This document shows, one piece after another, positions 1-13,092 of a stretch of 64,000 bases of DNA. The position numbers were made by a program, and so were the translations under genes. The notes below the pieces were generated by a model. It made no database searches. It saw nothing but the letters and a program-made list of their open reading frames with translations, and was not told the DNA's origin. Each line of letters starts with the position of its first letter. The stretch's first letter is position 1. Source of the DNA: Lithospermum erythrorhizon (lineage: Eukaryota > Streptophyta > Magnoliopsida > Boraginales > Boraginaceae); the NCBI GenBank assembly GCA_019722365.1, contig JADFUC010000766.1:124001-188000 (forward strand). The letters are read 5' to 3'.

Positions 1-314
1 CCAACAACCTTTGCCACAACATTACAAAGAGAAATGGAAACTGAGACATATTGAGTGGGGTGGTCATTGGGGCGAGGCACTCAAAGTAAAGCGAATTTTG
101 GCTTCAAAAACCCATTCATTGACCCATTGTAGTACCATCCTACTCAAGTCCCCTCCCACAATGTCCCAATAATACTTGAAAAAAACGGCTGACATACCAT
201 CTGGTCTTGGAAATTTTGTACCTTGCATTGAGAAAAGACTCCGCTTCACATCCTCCGAACTAAATGGTATTTGCAAACTTCTCCATCTTTAATCGACATC
301 TCATTTGTGTTGTC
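1..314 (-). pseudogene. LINE reverse transcriptase fragment (continuation of LINE at 8983-11560)
   Basis: The minus-strand frame at 276-64 reads like the start of a plant L1-type reverse transcriptase. It has the block IPFSSEDVKRSLFSMQGTK, then PDGMSAVFFKYYWDIVG, matching the family pattern (PFxxEEVxxALFxMxxxKxPGPDGxxxxFxxxxWxxVG). One glycine of the usual PGPDG is replaced (PRPDG). It runs off the left edge of the window. Together with the LINE ORF1 and endonuclease remnants at 8983-11560 it forms one minus-strand LINE, with the copia element at 320-8977 inserted in it. Frame breaks show it is not functional. Confidence 0.8.
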
Positions 315-319
315 CCATT

Positions 320-1317
320 CAAGAAAAAATTACTACTCCGATATATGAGTATAAATACAAATCCATAGTTCCGTGGATCTTTAAAGTGCATACTACATTA
401 TTCAATACAAAAAACATATAATTAAATATATGAACGTAGGACTTTACAAAGCAGCCGGAGTAAATTCCACCAAAATTCATTACCACTTCAAATTCACAAC
501 GTGAATTTGACTTCCCTTCACCTCCTTGTCAGAATATCACCGTATGATATTCTAGTTACAGTCCACACCAGAGGGGTCAATCAAGAACTAATCTATGCTA
601 GTAAACAAGGATGAACAAAACTTAAAAAACTCCAAAATTCTAGAGAATTTCGCCAAAGCCGAAGCACAGAGCTTGTGAAAAGTTTTTACAAAACTTTTAT
701 TAGTAAAACCCTAAAGCTCATTTTATATGGCTAGTTAAACAAGCCCGATATAACCCGGCTATATTAGTTGACTCTATTAGTTCGTTACACAATTAACGAA
801 GTTGTTATCGAAGTTGAACCATTTTAATTAAGCTAATTAAATAGTAACGAGTCAATATCAATACCTTTATCTATAACATTAAATTATTCTCGAACCAATT
901 AAATAACTATTTAATTGATTCTATTTGTTCAATCTTATATTCTATACATAAAATGGGATCCTTGTATTTGAGAAATACATTTCTCAATTATATAGTTCTC
1001 TTTTTAATTTCATACATGAAATGAGGAATCTAACGTCATCAGATGCTATTAGCGAATCTTCTTCTAGGCTCGATATTAGTAAGTTGTATAATAATGAATT
1101 TAATCAATTACTATTATTATAACGACACGAGTAAGATCTAAAGAATCGCCATAACCCTTAAATTATCATGAGAACTCCCACACTAGTAATATACAATTAC
1201 TTTCAAGTCAACACCAAGTTCCTCGGAGCAATCACATTTAACCTAATCGGTAAATGAATCATACACATCACGTGAATGGGCATAATAAATGGAACCAATT
1301 CTCATTGATTTCCAACA
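320..1317 (-). repeat. 3' LTR of copia-1
   Basis: This is the direct-repeat partner of 7981-8977. Blocks such as the one beginning ATAAATACAAATCCATAG (about 351 and 8018), the 'CTAGTTA...CCACACCAGAGGGTC' region and the inner end CATTGATTTCCAACA are shared. The copies differ by substitutions and many 1-4 base indels. On the minus strand it starts TGTTGGAAATC and ends near TTTTTTCTTG. Confidence 0.88.
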
Positions 1318-1326
1318 CTCCCACTT
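1318..1326 (-). other. Polypurine tract of copia-1
   Basis: Minus-strand AAGTGGGAG abuts the 3' LTR start. This is the plus-strand primer site expected at this position in a copia element. Confidence 0.75.
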
Positions 1327-2599
1327 GCCCTTGACGATTATCTTTACAATTCCTTTATCACGATTCTAGTCGAGGGCTAATCCATGCTAGCGTGGTTTAA
1401 ACAATCTTACAACTTTCTTTACTCGGTATTTAACTGAATAAGTATTTATGGCGGCCCCATAAACCAATCAAGATTTCAACCGCGCTGAGGCCCGAGATCT
1501 TCCTCAGATATCAAGGACGGACAAATCCCTCCCAATATATCAACATTCATCGCTATATTTCACCTGACCCAACATACGCCTGCTTATAATCCCCGGCCAA
1601 GCGCAGAGCCGCTTCGTCATAGTCAAAGTACGTAGCCAGATAACACGTATAGTTATATATCGTAGGTCTAAGAATCGACCTAACCTAATTCTAAACAAAT
1701 GTCATGCGATTACGTATATACATATCTTCTATGAATTGCTTTCGGCTCATGCCCGCCCCCGTCACTTGCATCGTACCCCCACTCAGACGATCTAGTCCTC
1801 GTGCTAACGTGATCAACTTCGATCACTAATCAAAACACTATTAGCTTCGCATGATGCTTGTCGCCTCAATTCATCGCGATTCCTAATTGCGTTTTTTGCC
1901 ATCTCTATGCTTCTCAGCTCAAGAGGCGAATTAATGTACCATGTTACCCTCTCTAAAAAACATGTATCAAATTCCAGTGGATTTAACTCCTTTCACTATC
2001 GAGGATACACTACATGTATATTATATGTAAATTCAAACATAGTAGTCAAGAAACAAATATATTAAAATATAAGAAGCAATAATATTCAAATATTTGTTCA
2101 CATAACACAATAGATACATACTCACTCCCACTCTAACCTAACACCACCGCGACATCCTGCCTAAGACCTATGTTCGGCCGTGACGCCATCACGCTTGCTC
2201 GACTTAGTGGTTTAGTAGTGGCCGGCCGTATCGGGCCTCGGCTTACTTCTTTACATACTTTGACATCACTCTATCGCTATTGGCCCTAATCGTGATACTT
2301 TCTCGAGCACGTGTTTCATTTGTGATGTGCTCGGGTTCCTTAGCTTCCCTCAGCTATCGCCCCAAAGATCGCTTCGCCAAAGCAACTCCAATCGTCCCTC
2401 AACGCTAGGTACCACACCAAGTTCGGTCACTCTAACTTCTTTATCCAACATGCTTTACGGCTCTCAGACGCCGCGATTTAATTAGATTCTCGCGGTAGAA
2501 CGATTGCTTTGGAACTCCTCCAAAGATATCGCCTCCACTCATTGAGACAAAAATACATACCTGCATCGGGAACGATAGTCGCTCTCGGCCGCTTGAAAA

Positions 2600-3600
2600 T
2601 CGGCGCTTGCAATTGCCATCGTTAACTCTCATTCCACCATATACCTCTCAAGAAAGCATCTTTTAGTTCTTCTCTCGCGATACTTCAAGATTTATCTTCA
2701 CCTAATCCAAAGGGCTTTCACCCGGATTAGCTTGGTATCTACATCGGGTTACACTTTAAAGCGCATAACAAGCACGCAATGCTAGACAACACGGGCATGC
2801 CACGACGGAACCCTATGTACCGAAGATAAGTGTATGTCCTTCATTCTGTCATCTCCCCAAAGACTAAGAGCGGGACACCGCCCACCGAGTTGAACTCCAT
2901 GTCTCGCTGTGAGATTTCACATCTTCTTGAATTACTGTTGAACCTTGCAAAGCATCTTATTCACATAAGTATCCCTCGACAAAGTCCAATCGCCTCCCCG
3001 GCTCCGATCTCGTGGATCTTTATTCCAAGTATATATCATAAGTCAGCTTCAAGTCCTTCATTGAGGAAATACTCGCACGCCCACCCTGGATCGAAGCTTA
3101 GTAACTCTCTACGCTGTTTCCAATGATAAGTATGTCATCGTATTATTACGTGACTATGAATGACAAGAATCTCCCACTTACCTTCTGTATACACAAGATT
3201 CTTCTTCGCTCGATTTAAACCAAACTTTGATCGATTCATAAAACGTATTCCAATCGCTGGATGCTCGCTTAAGACCATAAATGGACTTTGCAACTTGCAT
3301 ACCTTCTTGTAAGCTACGTCCTTTAGACACGTAAAGCTCCTGAGGTCGTACTACGTATTAACATCTTCCTCTAAATTTCCATTCAGAAAGCTGTCTTTAC
3401 ATCCATTTGCCATATTTCATAGTCATCAAATGCAAAGAATGGCTAAGATTATCCTGATGGTTTAAGCATAGCCACGGCGGCAGTTTCTGGGTCATAGTCC
3501 ACTCCCAAGTGAACTTGCTCCTCAAACCTTCGCTACAAGTCTAGCTTCAAAACATCCAATGTATAGCCCCATTTGCAATTCAACAAGCAATCAAACCCTG
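2600..3600 (-). pseudogene. Copia-1 reverse transcriptase / RNase H remnant
   Basis: Translating the minus strand in shifting frames gives recognisable copia pol pieces in the right order. YEIWQMDVKTAF lies near 3400. A stretch like K-S-I-Y-G-L-K lies near 3280. 'LGLSQGTYVNKM', the block downstream of the polymerase active site, lies near 2970. A segment like the 'DERxRMxxIPYA' block lies near 2830. The YVDD catalytic motif cannot be read intact near 3140. Several frameshifts and stops separate the pieces, so this is a pseudogene. The remaining internal sequence (3600-7960), where integrase, protease and gag should lie, shows no frame I can assign. Confidence 0.7.
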
Positions 3601-6600
3601 CTTGGGCACATAGAATCATCTCTGGCTTTTAGGTGAAGCTCGGCCTCGGCTACCTCAATGATGAAAAAAAGCTTCACCATACCAGCGCCTCCTGTTCGTG
3701 GGCGATCCCCGCTGATCTCCTGTGGTCGGGTTCTTCCAATAGCCATGATCAAGAACCGGCCTTTGTTAAGGTTCCACCTCATGTGTGTCGATGCCTCTGA
3801 CATGCATCGATATTGACTTCACGCTGAGCTTCATCAAGATGGTAGAACAATTCATTACTTCTAGTCCTTTCGGGATGCATATTCCTTTTCAAGGAATACC
3901 CCTGCTCGCAATGAAGATTTTATTCTCCTCGCTTCAGAAGTAGTAACCAACCTAAGCTTCCCTTTGGATATCCTATGAAATAGCATTTACCGTATTCGGG
4001 GCTCAAAGTTTATCACCCTCTCTTTATTAATCTCTTAACATAAGCTTCACAAACACCAAATCTTTGTGGAAAAACCCAACTTTGGGAATCTTCCCAAACC
4101 ACGCTCATGGAGAGTTTTATCCGCCGACTGTTGACTGCCGCGCTTAGAAGCCGCATATCCCCGTAAAATTAACTCCAGGATCGATAGGTTTGATCATAGA
4201 TCTAACCGCTGCCGTTAGTGGTTCGGTTTCTCCTTTCTGACACTCCATTACGCTCGCGGGCGCTCCTCGCTGGAGCTTTTTTCTAGTTGTGAAACAATAC
4301 CACACTCTCTAAGATTTCCAGTATTGAACTCGTGACTCAAAATATTTCCACCTCGACCGAGAATCTTTATTGTCTCTTTCCAACCGGGTTTTTGTATTTC
4401 ATTTTGGAACTCCTTCCAATTTCTCAAAGGACTCGTGTTTGTGTCTCATCGTATACACAAACCGTGATCTACTGTGAGTCATCAGAATGTAATGAAGTAG
4501 TTATAACCTCCTTTGCGTAGAAACATCGCCCACATACATCGCTACAAGCGTATTTATCCTCTTAACAAATCACTTTGCCCTTTCATTTAAAGTCTGCTGG
4601 AAATTTATTTTGGTCATTTGCCTGTATGCAAGACTCCTGCTAATTTATCGTATGATTCATAATCGAAACTTCTAAGTATTCCACCTGAGTGAGCTCTTGA
4701 TCTTGCCTCGTTAACGCGACTCCAGTCCGCAATGCCATGTATGTTGCTTGTCGTTAGGGCTTGTCTGCTTTTAAGTTTATGTTATATTTACTCATTAATC
4801 ATGTCTAAAACGTATAGACCATTTTTAGTGAGGCGGGGTACCAAATACTACCCCATTCCCCGTGATCCTAAATTCATTCCTGGATCTATTGAAAATGAAA
4901 AACCATCATTATTCAAAAACGTAAATAGTCAATATTCCCTGAATCGCGCATAGTAAACCGGAGATAAGTTCAAAACAAGGCCCGTGGGCATTTAAACTAA
5001 TGGATCCTACCTGCTACCGCAACCTTCACGCCATTTCCCACACGCATCCATTTCCCCTCTTTCGAAGTTCATTGACTGAAGTTCCCCGCATATTACTTAC
5101 AAATACGAGAACCACAACCGGTGTCTAAGAATTCACTTAAGTAGAATTAGAAGTTGTACAAATCTCAATAACATACACAATTTAGGGTCGAGCGTCATGA
5201 GACCATTCTTCCTATCATCTCAGGAACTTCCTCGCAGTCGATTTCCACGACCATGTGCTCTCAAAGAATAACGCATTACTCGGTCCTTTCCTAGCTCCTC
5301 CCTTTCCAAAGAATCCTTGGGATTACCGAACCCTCGTCTTGCCTAAACTTCTTCTTCTTTCTTGAATGTTTCTTTCTTGTTTTGGACCACCAAAATGTAT
5401 GAGTAGAAGTTTTAGTCTTACTGTTCTGCCTCAAGATTCGTGGATCGTATCTTATGCGCTTGCTAGAGATAACTCAAATCTCAGTACATTGAAGTTCATT
5501 ATGACAAACTGGGAGAGAATTTTAAGTCTCCCCTGGAAGAGACTTCAGATTTGCATCCACCGGTGCCCAGGGCGCTGAAGGCCGACGACCAAGCCAATCA
5601 TTTTAATGACATGAAGCCGTGCCCGTCTGGGTTTCCCCAAATACTGGCCCACGCAGAAAGTACGTAATAATGTCATATCTCTCTCTCAAGCGAAGCCTCG
5701 AATAATTCCTCAAGTTGCCGGTATATGTCATATGTCGCCACCTTTCATATTGAATTTTGGAACGGTATATTGGCAAAAGATGGTGACATTGACATCCACA
5801 AAGACGATTTCATGCCAGGGATCCCTTTTCCCCGACGTGAGGTACCTTATCATTAGGTTTCATGTGGAACCTTATTGTTCAAGACGTATTCACCCTCTCT
5901 CTCGCTTCGAGAATGATTCTCACCCGAGACCACTGCCAAAATTCGAAGTTCACCTTTGCACTGCTCAAGTGTCAGTTCTGAGTAGCAATACAGCCATATT
6001 AATTCTACAAAGAATAAAAATAAAAATGTACTCTCAAAGAAACTATCATGCGTAAAAACACTTACAAATAAATGTAAAGTAAATAATTAAATATCACAAA
6101 TCTCACGAATATATTAGTATCAAGACCTATTACACTTAAATTCAAACCAAGAACACCGCTACATTTCAATCCAGCTTATAATAGTAGGGTTGTCAAATCC
6201 TCAATTATAAACCATAACTTCAGGGTCAATAAAGCATCCTTTTTACAAGATGTCATCTTCAACATTTGTATCTCCGAAACCCGATTAAGCATACTCAATT
6301 AAACCAAAGTTATTTCTGATTGATCATCCTGAAGCCCACAACGCTACGCTGAAATACCAACAAGATCCATTGCCTATCAAATGCAACATCGTAACACCGC
6401 CTATCACGCGTCTAATTGATGCGCTTGATTGCACAACTTTAAAAATTGGCTCGACACTTTGCTTAAATTTTAATTGTAGATTATTATTACTTTGTTTTCA
6501 TTTACTCACGATACTAGCATTACAATCCAAGCAATATACGCAACATGAAAAATAAAACAAGTAATGCACATTCAAAGAGATATACGATATGCCCTTAGAA

Positions 6601-7964
6601 CTCATTATGCGTTTATCAAATACCTTCAACATAAGTCCCAATTTCAGATCTGCATTTCCCGATCCATCCGAGTCCACTTCAAGTATCACCACCGTGAAAT
6701 CTATTCTTTCAAATATCTTCACATAATATTTATATACTAACCCATCTTAGATGCTCTGCAAGCTAAGTGGTGTAAAAACAAAGAATAAAATGCAAGAAAT
6801 ACGACTTCAAGGTCATTTCATTACAAAAAATATAGGCACTTTTATTGGAAATCATACATAAATGAACTTAATAAATATTTTAAATGGCATGAAAATGCAT
6901 GTTTACTATCAAATTAATTAATCCATGTAATTACAATATTAAAAATTAATTAATATAAAACCAATTATCATACACATGTCACTCAATAATTATTACCAAT
7001 AATTATTAACCTGTGAGTACATATTGAGAAAAATATTCATCACAAATATTTCTAAAATACATTATGAAAGCGAAGTTTGTGCCAATATACCGTTATATCA
7101 CTTTAAATTAATTTAAAAAGATATAAAATATAAAAAGGAAATTAATTAATTGTCATCACATAATTACTACAATTAATTAGTTGATTAAAATGACAAATAA
7201 TCAATAAAAAACCGAAATATAACTAGTCCCATATTTTAGGAAACCAAAATGCGAATAAATTCGAATTGGTTTTCAAAATTGGGAGGCCTCCTCCGCCCTA
7301 GTTCGTCGTCCGACCGTCATTTTGGTACTGGGTCACCCGATCCGATTGAGCGCCTCGTGGTCGCCGGAAGTCGGTCGGGCCGATTTATGGTAATAATACC
7401 ATATTTAACTCCTCGGGTTTTCAGATTTAATTTAATTCATTTGTAGAATCGTTTTGAGGCTTCTAAATTTATGAAATTGAACACGTTAACCTCCATAGAA
7501 CAAATCCCACTGGTCGTCATTAAAACAAATTTTTCATATTTAATTATTACACTCAAATGCCCCGTAAATCTCAAAATTGTTTTCAGGCACTTAGAAAAAT
7601 CCAAAATTATGTAATTTAATGGAGATCTTCTTACGTGCTATCATCTGGGTTCCAGAAAAAAAATTAAGTTTAATTTTATAAAAATTTATTACTCCGCCCA
7701 AACAACAAGTTTTACAAATCAAGCTTTGAAAACAAATCAATTAAATCGCCCTTAATTTATGAAACAAAATCCATAAAAGCACGTAAAATATGATAATACA
7801 TCATCATAAACTTGTAACACATGTGTAAATCAATAATCAGAATATGGTGAGGTTTATTCTCATCATATATTTATCAATTAAACAGCATGAACAAAGCACT
7901 TAATCAAATAAAAATTGGTAAACACAAAACAAGCATAAAATAAATAATGTAAAGCAACTTATGG

Positions 7965-7980
7965 GCTCATGATGCCACTC
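7965..7980 (-). other. Primer-binding site of copia-1
   Basis: Minus-strand GAGTGGCATCATGAGC directly follows the 5' LTR end. It resembles the initiator-methionine tRNA primer site (TGGTATCAGAGC) usual in plant copia elements, with changes. Confidence 0.55.
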
Positions 7981-8977
7981 TAAGAAAAAATTCTCATTAC
8001 CTGGATATAAGGAGTATAAATACAAATCCATAGTTCCGTGATCTTTAAAGCGCATACTACATTATTCAATACAAAACATATAATTAAATATATGAACAGG
8101 GACTTACAAGCCTGGCAATGAGTAAATTCCACCTCAAAAATCCACACGCCCAAATTCACAACGTGAATTTGACTTCCCTTAGCTCCTCCTCCTTGTTGTA
8201 ATATCGCCGTGATGATATTCTAGTTAGTCCACCAGAGGGTCAATCAAGAAATCAATCTATGCTAGTAAACAAGTGACGAACAAAAACTAAAAAACTCCAA
8301 AATTCTTGGGGGAATCACAAAGGGGGGAGCAATAGGTTTTTGGTGAAAAGCATAAAAAACTTTGATGAAAAAAATTCTTAAAAGTTTGCTTTATATGTGC
8401 CAAAGTTGAAGCCCCGATAAGCAACTCGCTAAGTAATAGCTTCGACTCGCTAACTCTATTAGTTCGCTAAGACACTAACGCTGCTACATCGAGTTGAAAC
8501 TTCATTTAATTAAGCCAATTAAATAGTAACGAGTCAATATCAATAATCTTTCAAGTTATCGAGCAATACTAAAGCCGAACCAATTAAATAACTATTTACT
8601 GATTCTATTTGTTCAATCGATATTCTACAAAACGTAGGAATCTTTGTAATTGAGAAACATTTCAATTATATAGTTCTCTTTAATTTCATACATGAAATAT
8701 AACTCAATGCCATCAGACATGACCTTTCTAGGCTCGATAATAAGAGCCAGATAATAATAATAATTTACCTCAATTACTATTATTATAACGATTAATGAGT
8801 AAGATCTAGCACGCTCATAACCCTTAAATTATCATGAACTCCACACTAGTAATATACAATTACTAAGTTGAACACTAAGTTCGATAATCACATTTAACCC
8901 AATCGAAATGACTGCTACACAATTGTCGCAATGGGCATAATAATAAATGGAACCAATTCTCATTGATTTCAACAACA
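7981..8977 (-). repeat. 5' LTR of copia-1
   Basis: This is the direct-repeat partner of 320-1317. On the minus strand it starts TGTTGTTGAAATC next to target-site copy AATGG and ends TTTTTTCTTA next to the primer-binding site. Confidence 0.88.
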
Positions 8978-8982
8978 CCATT

Positions 8983-11560
8983 ACGCGAAAAGCCCTCCGG
9001 TTTCCGAAGCGAACAAATTGTGTGGTGTCACCGCTGTAATTTAATCACCCGAATGTCATTCTCGCCACACTGACAAGTCATCTTGTAAAGCCGTGATCGA
9101 TTCTCGCTTCCCTTCCTCTCGAATCGCGACATAATGCGTAAAAATAGGGTCGTGGTTTCTATCCCCCTTCAAATTCCATTTGGCCTCACTTGTGCCCACA
9201 TGTATAATCGCCGCCTCGCATCTCGCCTATTTCCAATATGCCACCTCGTTTTTGAATTTTTGATCACGGGTACTTAGACCCAGCCTTGAACGTGGTCCAA
9301 GCGTCACCTTGCTTATCATCCATTCTACGTTGGAAATCACCAAGCTCCAGCTTTTCCAATCGTGTTCTTAGTTCATCGATTTTGGATGCCCTTGAAAACT
9401 ATAACTCCCTGATCACCCTTCTGCTTTTGCATTCCACCTACTCCCCTTACCACTCTCAGAGACTATTCTCTAAAGGCACCAACTTTGCTTCGAACTCCAA
9501 ACTCCGTGGTTTAGTTTGGTATGCCTCCCCTGAACTTGTGTTCCTAGATGAGAAATGCAGGAGGTGGTCCTAATGGTGTCAATTCCATGTGCTAGCTGCC
9601 TTCCGAAACATACATCGCCTCCAATCTCTAAGCCAATGCACGATCTAGTCCTGCCTCAGAGAAAGTTAAGCAAATGAAGTTGTTGCTCCATGTGTATGGG
9701 TATCCTCAGACTTATATCAAAAAATCCTGGGCCAACTGGTAACGGCTTCTGATTGAAATTGTTCATTTGCTAAGTCGGGTTCAGACCCTCCCCAGCTGGA
9801 AACATGTTCACTTAAGCACCTCATTAAAAACCTCCCCAATGAAAATAGTAGGTAATTGAGAAAGACTATCAATGCCTCATAAGTTCCCACAGTAATTTCC
9901 CCTCAGAAATTTTTACGGTGTCCGTAAAAACCAACAAATCTCCAAGAATTTACTGTCCCTTCCTCTATAACTGCTTCAATATGGTGCGAAGAGAAAGATT
10001 TAACCGAAACATCAATCTTCCTATTCCAAAGCAATGCTAAGCCCCCTTTTCTCCCGTCCGCCTCTACGTCCAACATATTGTAAAGTTTTACTTTCGGAAT
10101 TATATTAACTCCCACTTTAAGTTTTCGGGTTAGTTTCGATGAGAAAACTAAACTCGGGGCTTTTGAGTCTCGCTAACCCTACTAGCTTAACGAATCCACC
10201 CTGTGGGTGGGCCTAACGCCGACAATTCCAACTTAGGATATTAATCATTGCTGACGGGCCGCCAGCCAGCCCGGCCGATTTATTGGTTGTTGAAAACACC
10301 TCCCCTTCCACATTCGAAACCGCTAACTTCTCATCGGGAACTCCAAGTTCTTTGTCGCTTCGATGTGGATTTGTTCTTGATCAAGCTGGCTGTGGGCCTT
10401 ACTCACGTTTCCGACCATCATAATTTGAAATCGAAAGCCAAATCTTTTATGTGTCTCACACCCCACTCATCCTTTTGTTTTTAGTCGAAGCTTCCGCCTA
10501 TAGCCCAACGCCCAATGAGTTCCCACGAGCCCTCCCTTATTTGCCACTTCCAGCATCGATTTCCACCGCTCTGCCCACTGTAATTGTGGTGGCACCGGGT
10601 ACTCAGCCACCTCTTCCGAGAGAATTTCCTCCCCAAGTAGGTCATCCACCACTAACCGTGATTCTAATTTGTAGCACCGTTTGGCCTCCAAAATCGATCG
10701 AGAAAGCCCCCACTCCGACGTCACCCTTCCCTTTGCCTCCCAAACATGCTCGGTCGGAATCGGGGAGAGGACCTCTAAAATGTATTCATCCATTAATTTG
10801 AACGATCCGGCCATCTCTCCAGAGGAGAATCGATCCATAGGACTGCATACCTCACCTTCGCTGCATAATCCTCCTCCGATCTAGCTCGTATCAGCTTTGA
10901 TTTAGACGCCCCTAATTTTCCACAATGAAAGCACATATTCGGCAGCCTTTCATAGGCCAAGTACCCCGAGACCATTGATGAACCAAATTTGAAATTCACT
11001 AGCCTCCTAATCGGCTGATGGATCATGACCGTAGCCTTTAACCTTAAAAAACTTTCCCCCTGCTTATCGATCTCGAAGTTCCACACTTCACAACTCAAAG
11101 TGTTCCCTATCTTCCCAATGATATCACGAAGTTGAGTACTGCCTTCAATCCCTCACTCTAGTCCTAAAACACACGCATCGAAACCCCATAGCTTGTAGGA
11201 TCCATATATCGACCCCGCTTAACTATTACAATCAAATTATCAAAGCAATTAATGGACCAATCATTCAACACCCTCCTTGACACTTTCTATCCCGGAAAAA
11301 AAACCCATGTGATCGGACCTCTTAGACCTCCGAATGCCCTTACAATTCCATGCGCGCGACATGGCTAAATTAAACCCCTGGGTACTAATGAAGCCATTCT
11401 TGAGGGAATGTACTTTCACGTAGACACTTGCCTCACATTCGGCTAGGCCATCTATCAAATCTGCCTCCACGCAATTCCATCGGTTTTGCCTCTTCCTCCT
11501 ACAATCGGCAACTCCAAGAACTCCCCCGTAATAATCTCGCATCCACAGTTGGTGCGTGAG
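8983..11560 (-). pseudogene. L1-like LINE: ORF1 and endonuclease part, 5' end of the element split by copia-1
   Basis: Minus-strand pieces occur in LINE order. A DUF4283-like start lies at 11542-11261 (SVYVKVHSLKNGFI...AMSRAWN). A zinc-knuckle segment lies at 11098-10793 (YERLPNMCFHCGKLG, the CCHC type of plant LINE ORF1; the distal C/H residues are lost). An ORF1 tail lies at 10838-10467. ORF2 endonuclease starts at 10115-9903 (GRKGGLALLWNR...SSHHIEAVIEE..WRFVGFYG). Less certain linker sequence runs down to the copia insertion. The downstream RT continues at 314-1. Stops and frameshifts between pieces make it inactive. The 5' end lies near 11.56 kb. Confidence 0.75.
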
Positions 11561-11744
11561 AATAGACGCATTTTAATCAATCGAAAATTATGAAAATAAT
11601 CGGCGAGAAAGAAGAAGAGCGGTATTTAAAAGAACTCTAGGTTTCAGGGCCAGTAGAAAAGTTTTCTAGGGTTTTAGGCTAGAAAGAGTTCTAAGTTTTA
11701 GGCTAGAGAGAAAATAATCCACAGTCCGGGAATGCTTTTTAAAT

Positions 11745-12360
11745 CTTTTGCTTGTTTCTTGTGTGTAATAGTTTATTTGTGAACGTTAAGTCGAGAATGA
11801 TTAAAATGTATAAGCTCAAATCCTTGTACACGAAGCATAACATTTTAACTTATGCACAATATGTATGTTTAACATACACTAAATCACCGAACTTTCTAAT
11901 AATTTTGTTTCTTCTAATAACATATAGAAAAGTGTTTATTCAATATGTTAGCTAACAAATTCTGCTCTAGCAAAACTCAAATTGGAACGAATCTAAATTA
12001 TCCGGGTTTGACTCCCGGCAGCGGAAATTTTTTCTATGTGCCTTCTTTTTTGTTTTACTCCGTATATCATTAGCAGTACTTATTATAAAAACATAAATTG
12101 AAATTGTGAGCACTCATAGGCGGAGAATTATCAAAGATGTTTTGGGATTTGAAGGGCATAAATATTTGTGCACAAGTCACGAATATACATGCCACTTTTT
12201 TTTTCACTATCCCATTCATTTTTATGTTAAATGTTTTTAAGAAAGTAATTATCCGAAATGTATATAAAAAACAATGCGCTCTCTTTCCTTCTCTATATTT
12301 TTATGCTACATGTCTTTTCTAGTAAAATTTTCTCCATACATGATTTTGACTTAATAATGA
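11745..12360. repeat. AT-rich dispersed repeat, copy A
   Basis: This unit of about 600 bp recurs at 13093-13690 and 15355-15905 in the same orientation. Shared landmarks are TCGAGAATGATT, ACATAACATTTTA-type text, AATATGTATGT, TTAGCTAACAAATTC, ACTCCGTATAT-CATTAGCAGTACTTATT and GATGTTTTGGGATT. Copy A contains the most complete tRNA-like module (11960-12026). No coding capacity is seen. Confidence 0.8.
11960..12026 (+). ncRNA. tRNA-like module (degenerate, possibly tRNA-Glu-derived)
   Basis: A perfect T-arm-like hairpin, CCGGG-TTTGACT-CCCGG, is followed by CAGCGGAA. That end can pair with the upstream TTCTGCT to give an acceptor-like stem. A run of T follows directly (pol III-type terminator). 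In copy C the 5' strand reads TCCGTTGTAG, which matches the start of plant tRNA-Glu. No convincing anticodon arm or full D arm is present, so it is not a working tRNA. It may be a SINE head or a tRNA pseudogene carried by the repeat. Confidence 0.45.
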
Positions 12361-12888
12361 CAAAGGATAACCATCTACCACCTCGAAGACCTCATCAAAC
12401 AACACTCTACTTTCAGCTTAGTCAGCCCTTAACATTTAAGTATTATTCAAAGTGTCAAATTAATTTCTCTTCCATACCATTTTATCTTCATTTCTCAAAA
12501 ATATTTTTTTTTGAATTTCAAAATTAAATTTTTAGGATCTCAAAAATAAAAAAAAATAAATAGTGGTATATTTTTTGCCATTCAACGATACAAACCTAGC
12601 CTCTATTTATGTATCTCAAAAAATAAAAATAGCCAGATATTTTTTTAATTTTTATTTTGATTAATTATTGTACAAAAATAGCTTTTAAAAAAATAAGCAT
12701 GAAAAAATAAAGATAACATTCTGGGAACATGTTTACAAGCTGCTTGGCCAATTTTTTATTTTGTTTAGTTTATTTTCAGGTGGGGCCCACGAGAGAGTTA
12801 AAAAACTTAACACCAGATCAAATATTGATTCCATCTCCACAAGCAATTCGGAGCATTCAATTAATCCATTTTCACATTCCCATTTGAT
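12361..12888. other. AT-rich stretch without recognisable gene
   Basis: A/T runs with only short, composition-driven open frames. I see no motif beyond low complexity. Confidence 0.5.
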
Positions 12889-13090
12889 CTGTTGTCGTGG
12901 GTGGTCTAGAATTACTTGTTAAATCTAATTAGGAGGGAGTAATTGCTTAATATCAAAGTTGACTTACTTTAGTTGTGTACATTGAAAGATATAAATAGAG
13001 AATATTGTATCGTAATCCTCAATGAATAATAATTCTACTGATATTTAATATATTTTTGTCCATTTACATTGTTCTCATTACTCATATTAT
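12889..13090 (+). repeat. Putative LTR-like segment preceding repeat copy B
   Basis: It starts TGTTGTCGTGGG and carries AGAATTACTTGTTAAATC, a TATA-like ATATAAATAGAG and GTATCGTAATCCTCAATGAATAATA. The same order recurs at 13684-13840 (TGTTATGGAATTACTC..., TAAAATAGACAATATCGCATCGTAATCCTC). Its distal part recurs at 15260-15350. Two such segments flanking repeat copy B suggest a miniature LTR element (TRIM-like, about 0.95 kb). No primer-binding site was identified. Confidence 0.45.
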
Positions 13091-13092
13091 AT

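Larger units (their letters stand above)
320..8977 (-). mobile_element. Complete but decayed Ty1/copia LTR retrotransposon (copia-1)
   Basis: Two direct repeats of about 1 kb (320-1317 and 7981-8977) flank about 6.7 kb of internal sequence. The flanks carry the 5-bp duplication CCATT at 315-319 and 8978-8982. Read on the minus strand, a polypurine tract (AAGTGGGAG, 1326-1318) lies directly before the 3' LTR start TGTTGGAAATC. A primer-binding-site-like stretch (TGGCATCATGAGC) follows the 5' LTR. Orientation is set by these signals and by reverse-transcriptase remnants at 2600-3600. The internal region has no long open frame and many frameshifts, so it is non-autonomous now. It interrupts a LINE lying in the same orientation. 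The boundaries are good to within a few bases. Confidence 0.88.

Noticed and set aside
3591..3803. Minus-strand frame of 70 codons as a separate gene
   Set aside because: It lies in the decayed copia-1 interior. No known domain, and the composition is like its surroundings.
10451..10884. Overlapping plus-strand frames rich in Pro and Ser
   Set aside because: They mirror the LINE ORF1 frame on the minus strand, which has a recognisable zinc knuckle and correct LINE order.
11960..12026. Functional tRNA gene
   Set aside because: T arm and acceptor are good, but there is no anticodon arm and the D arm is incomplete. Other copies are deleted or mutated.
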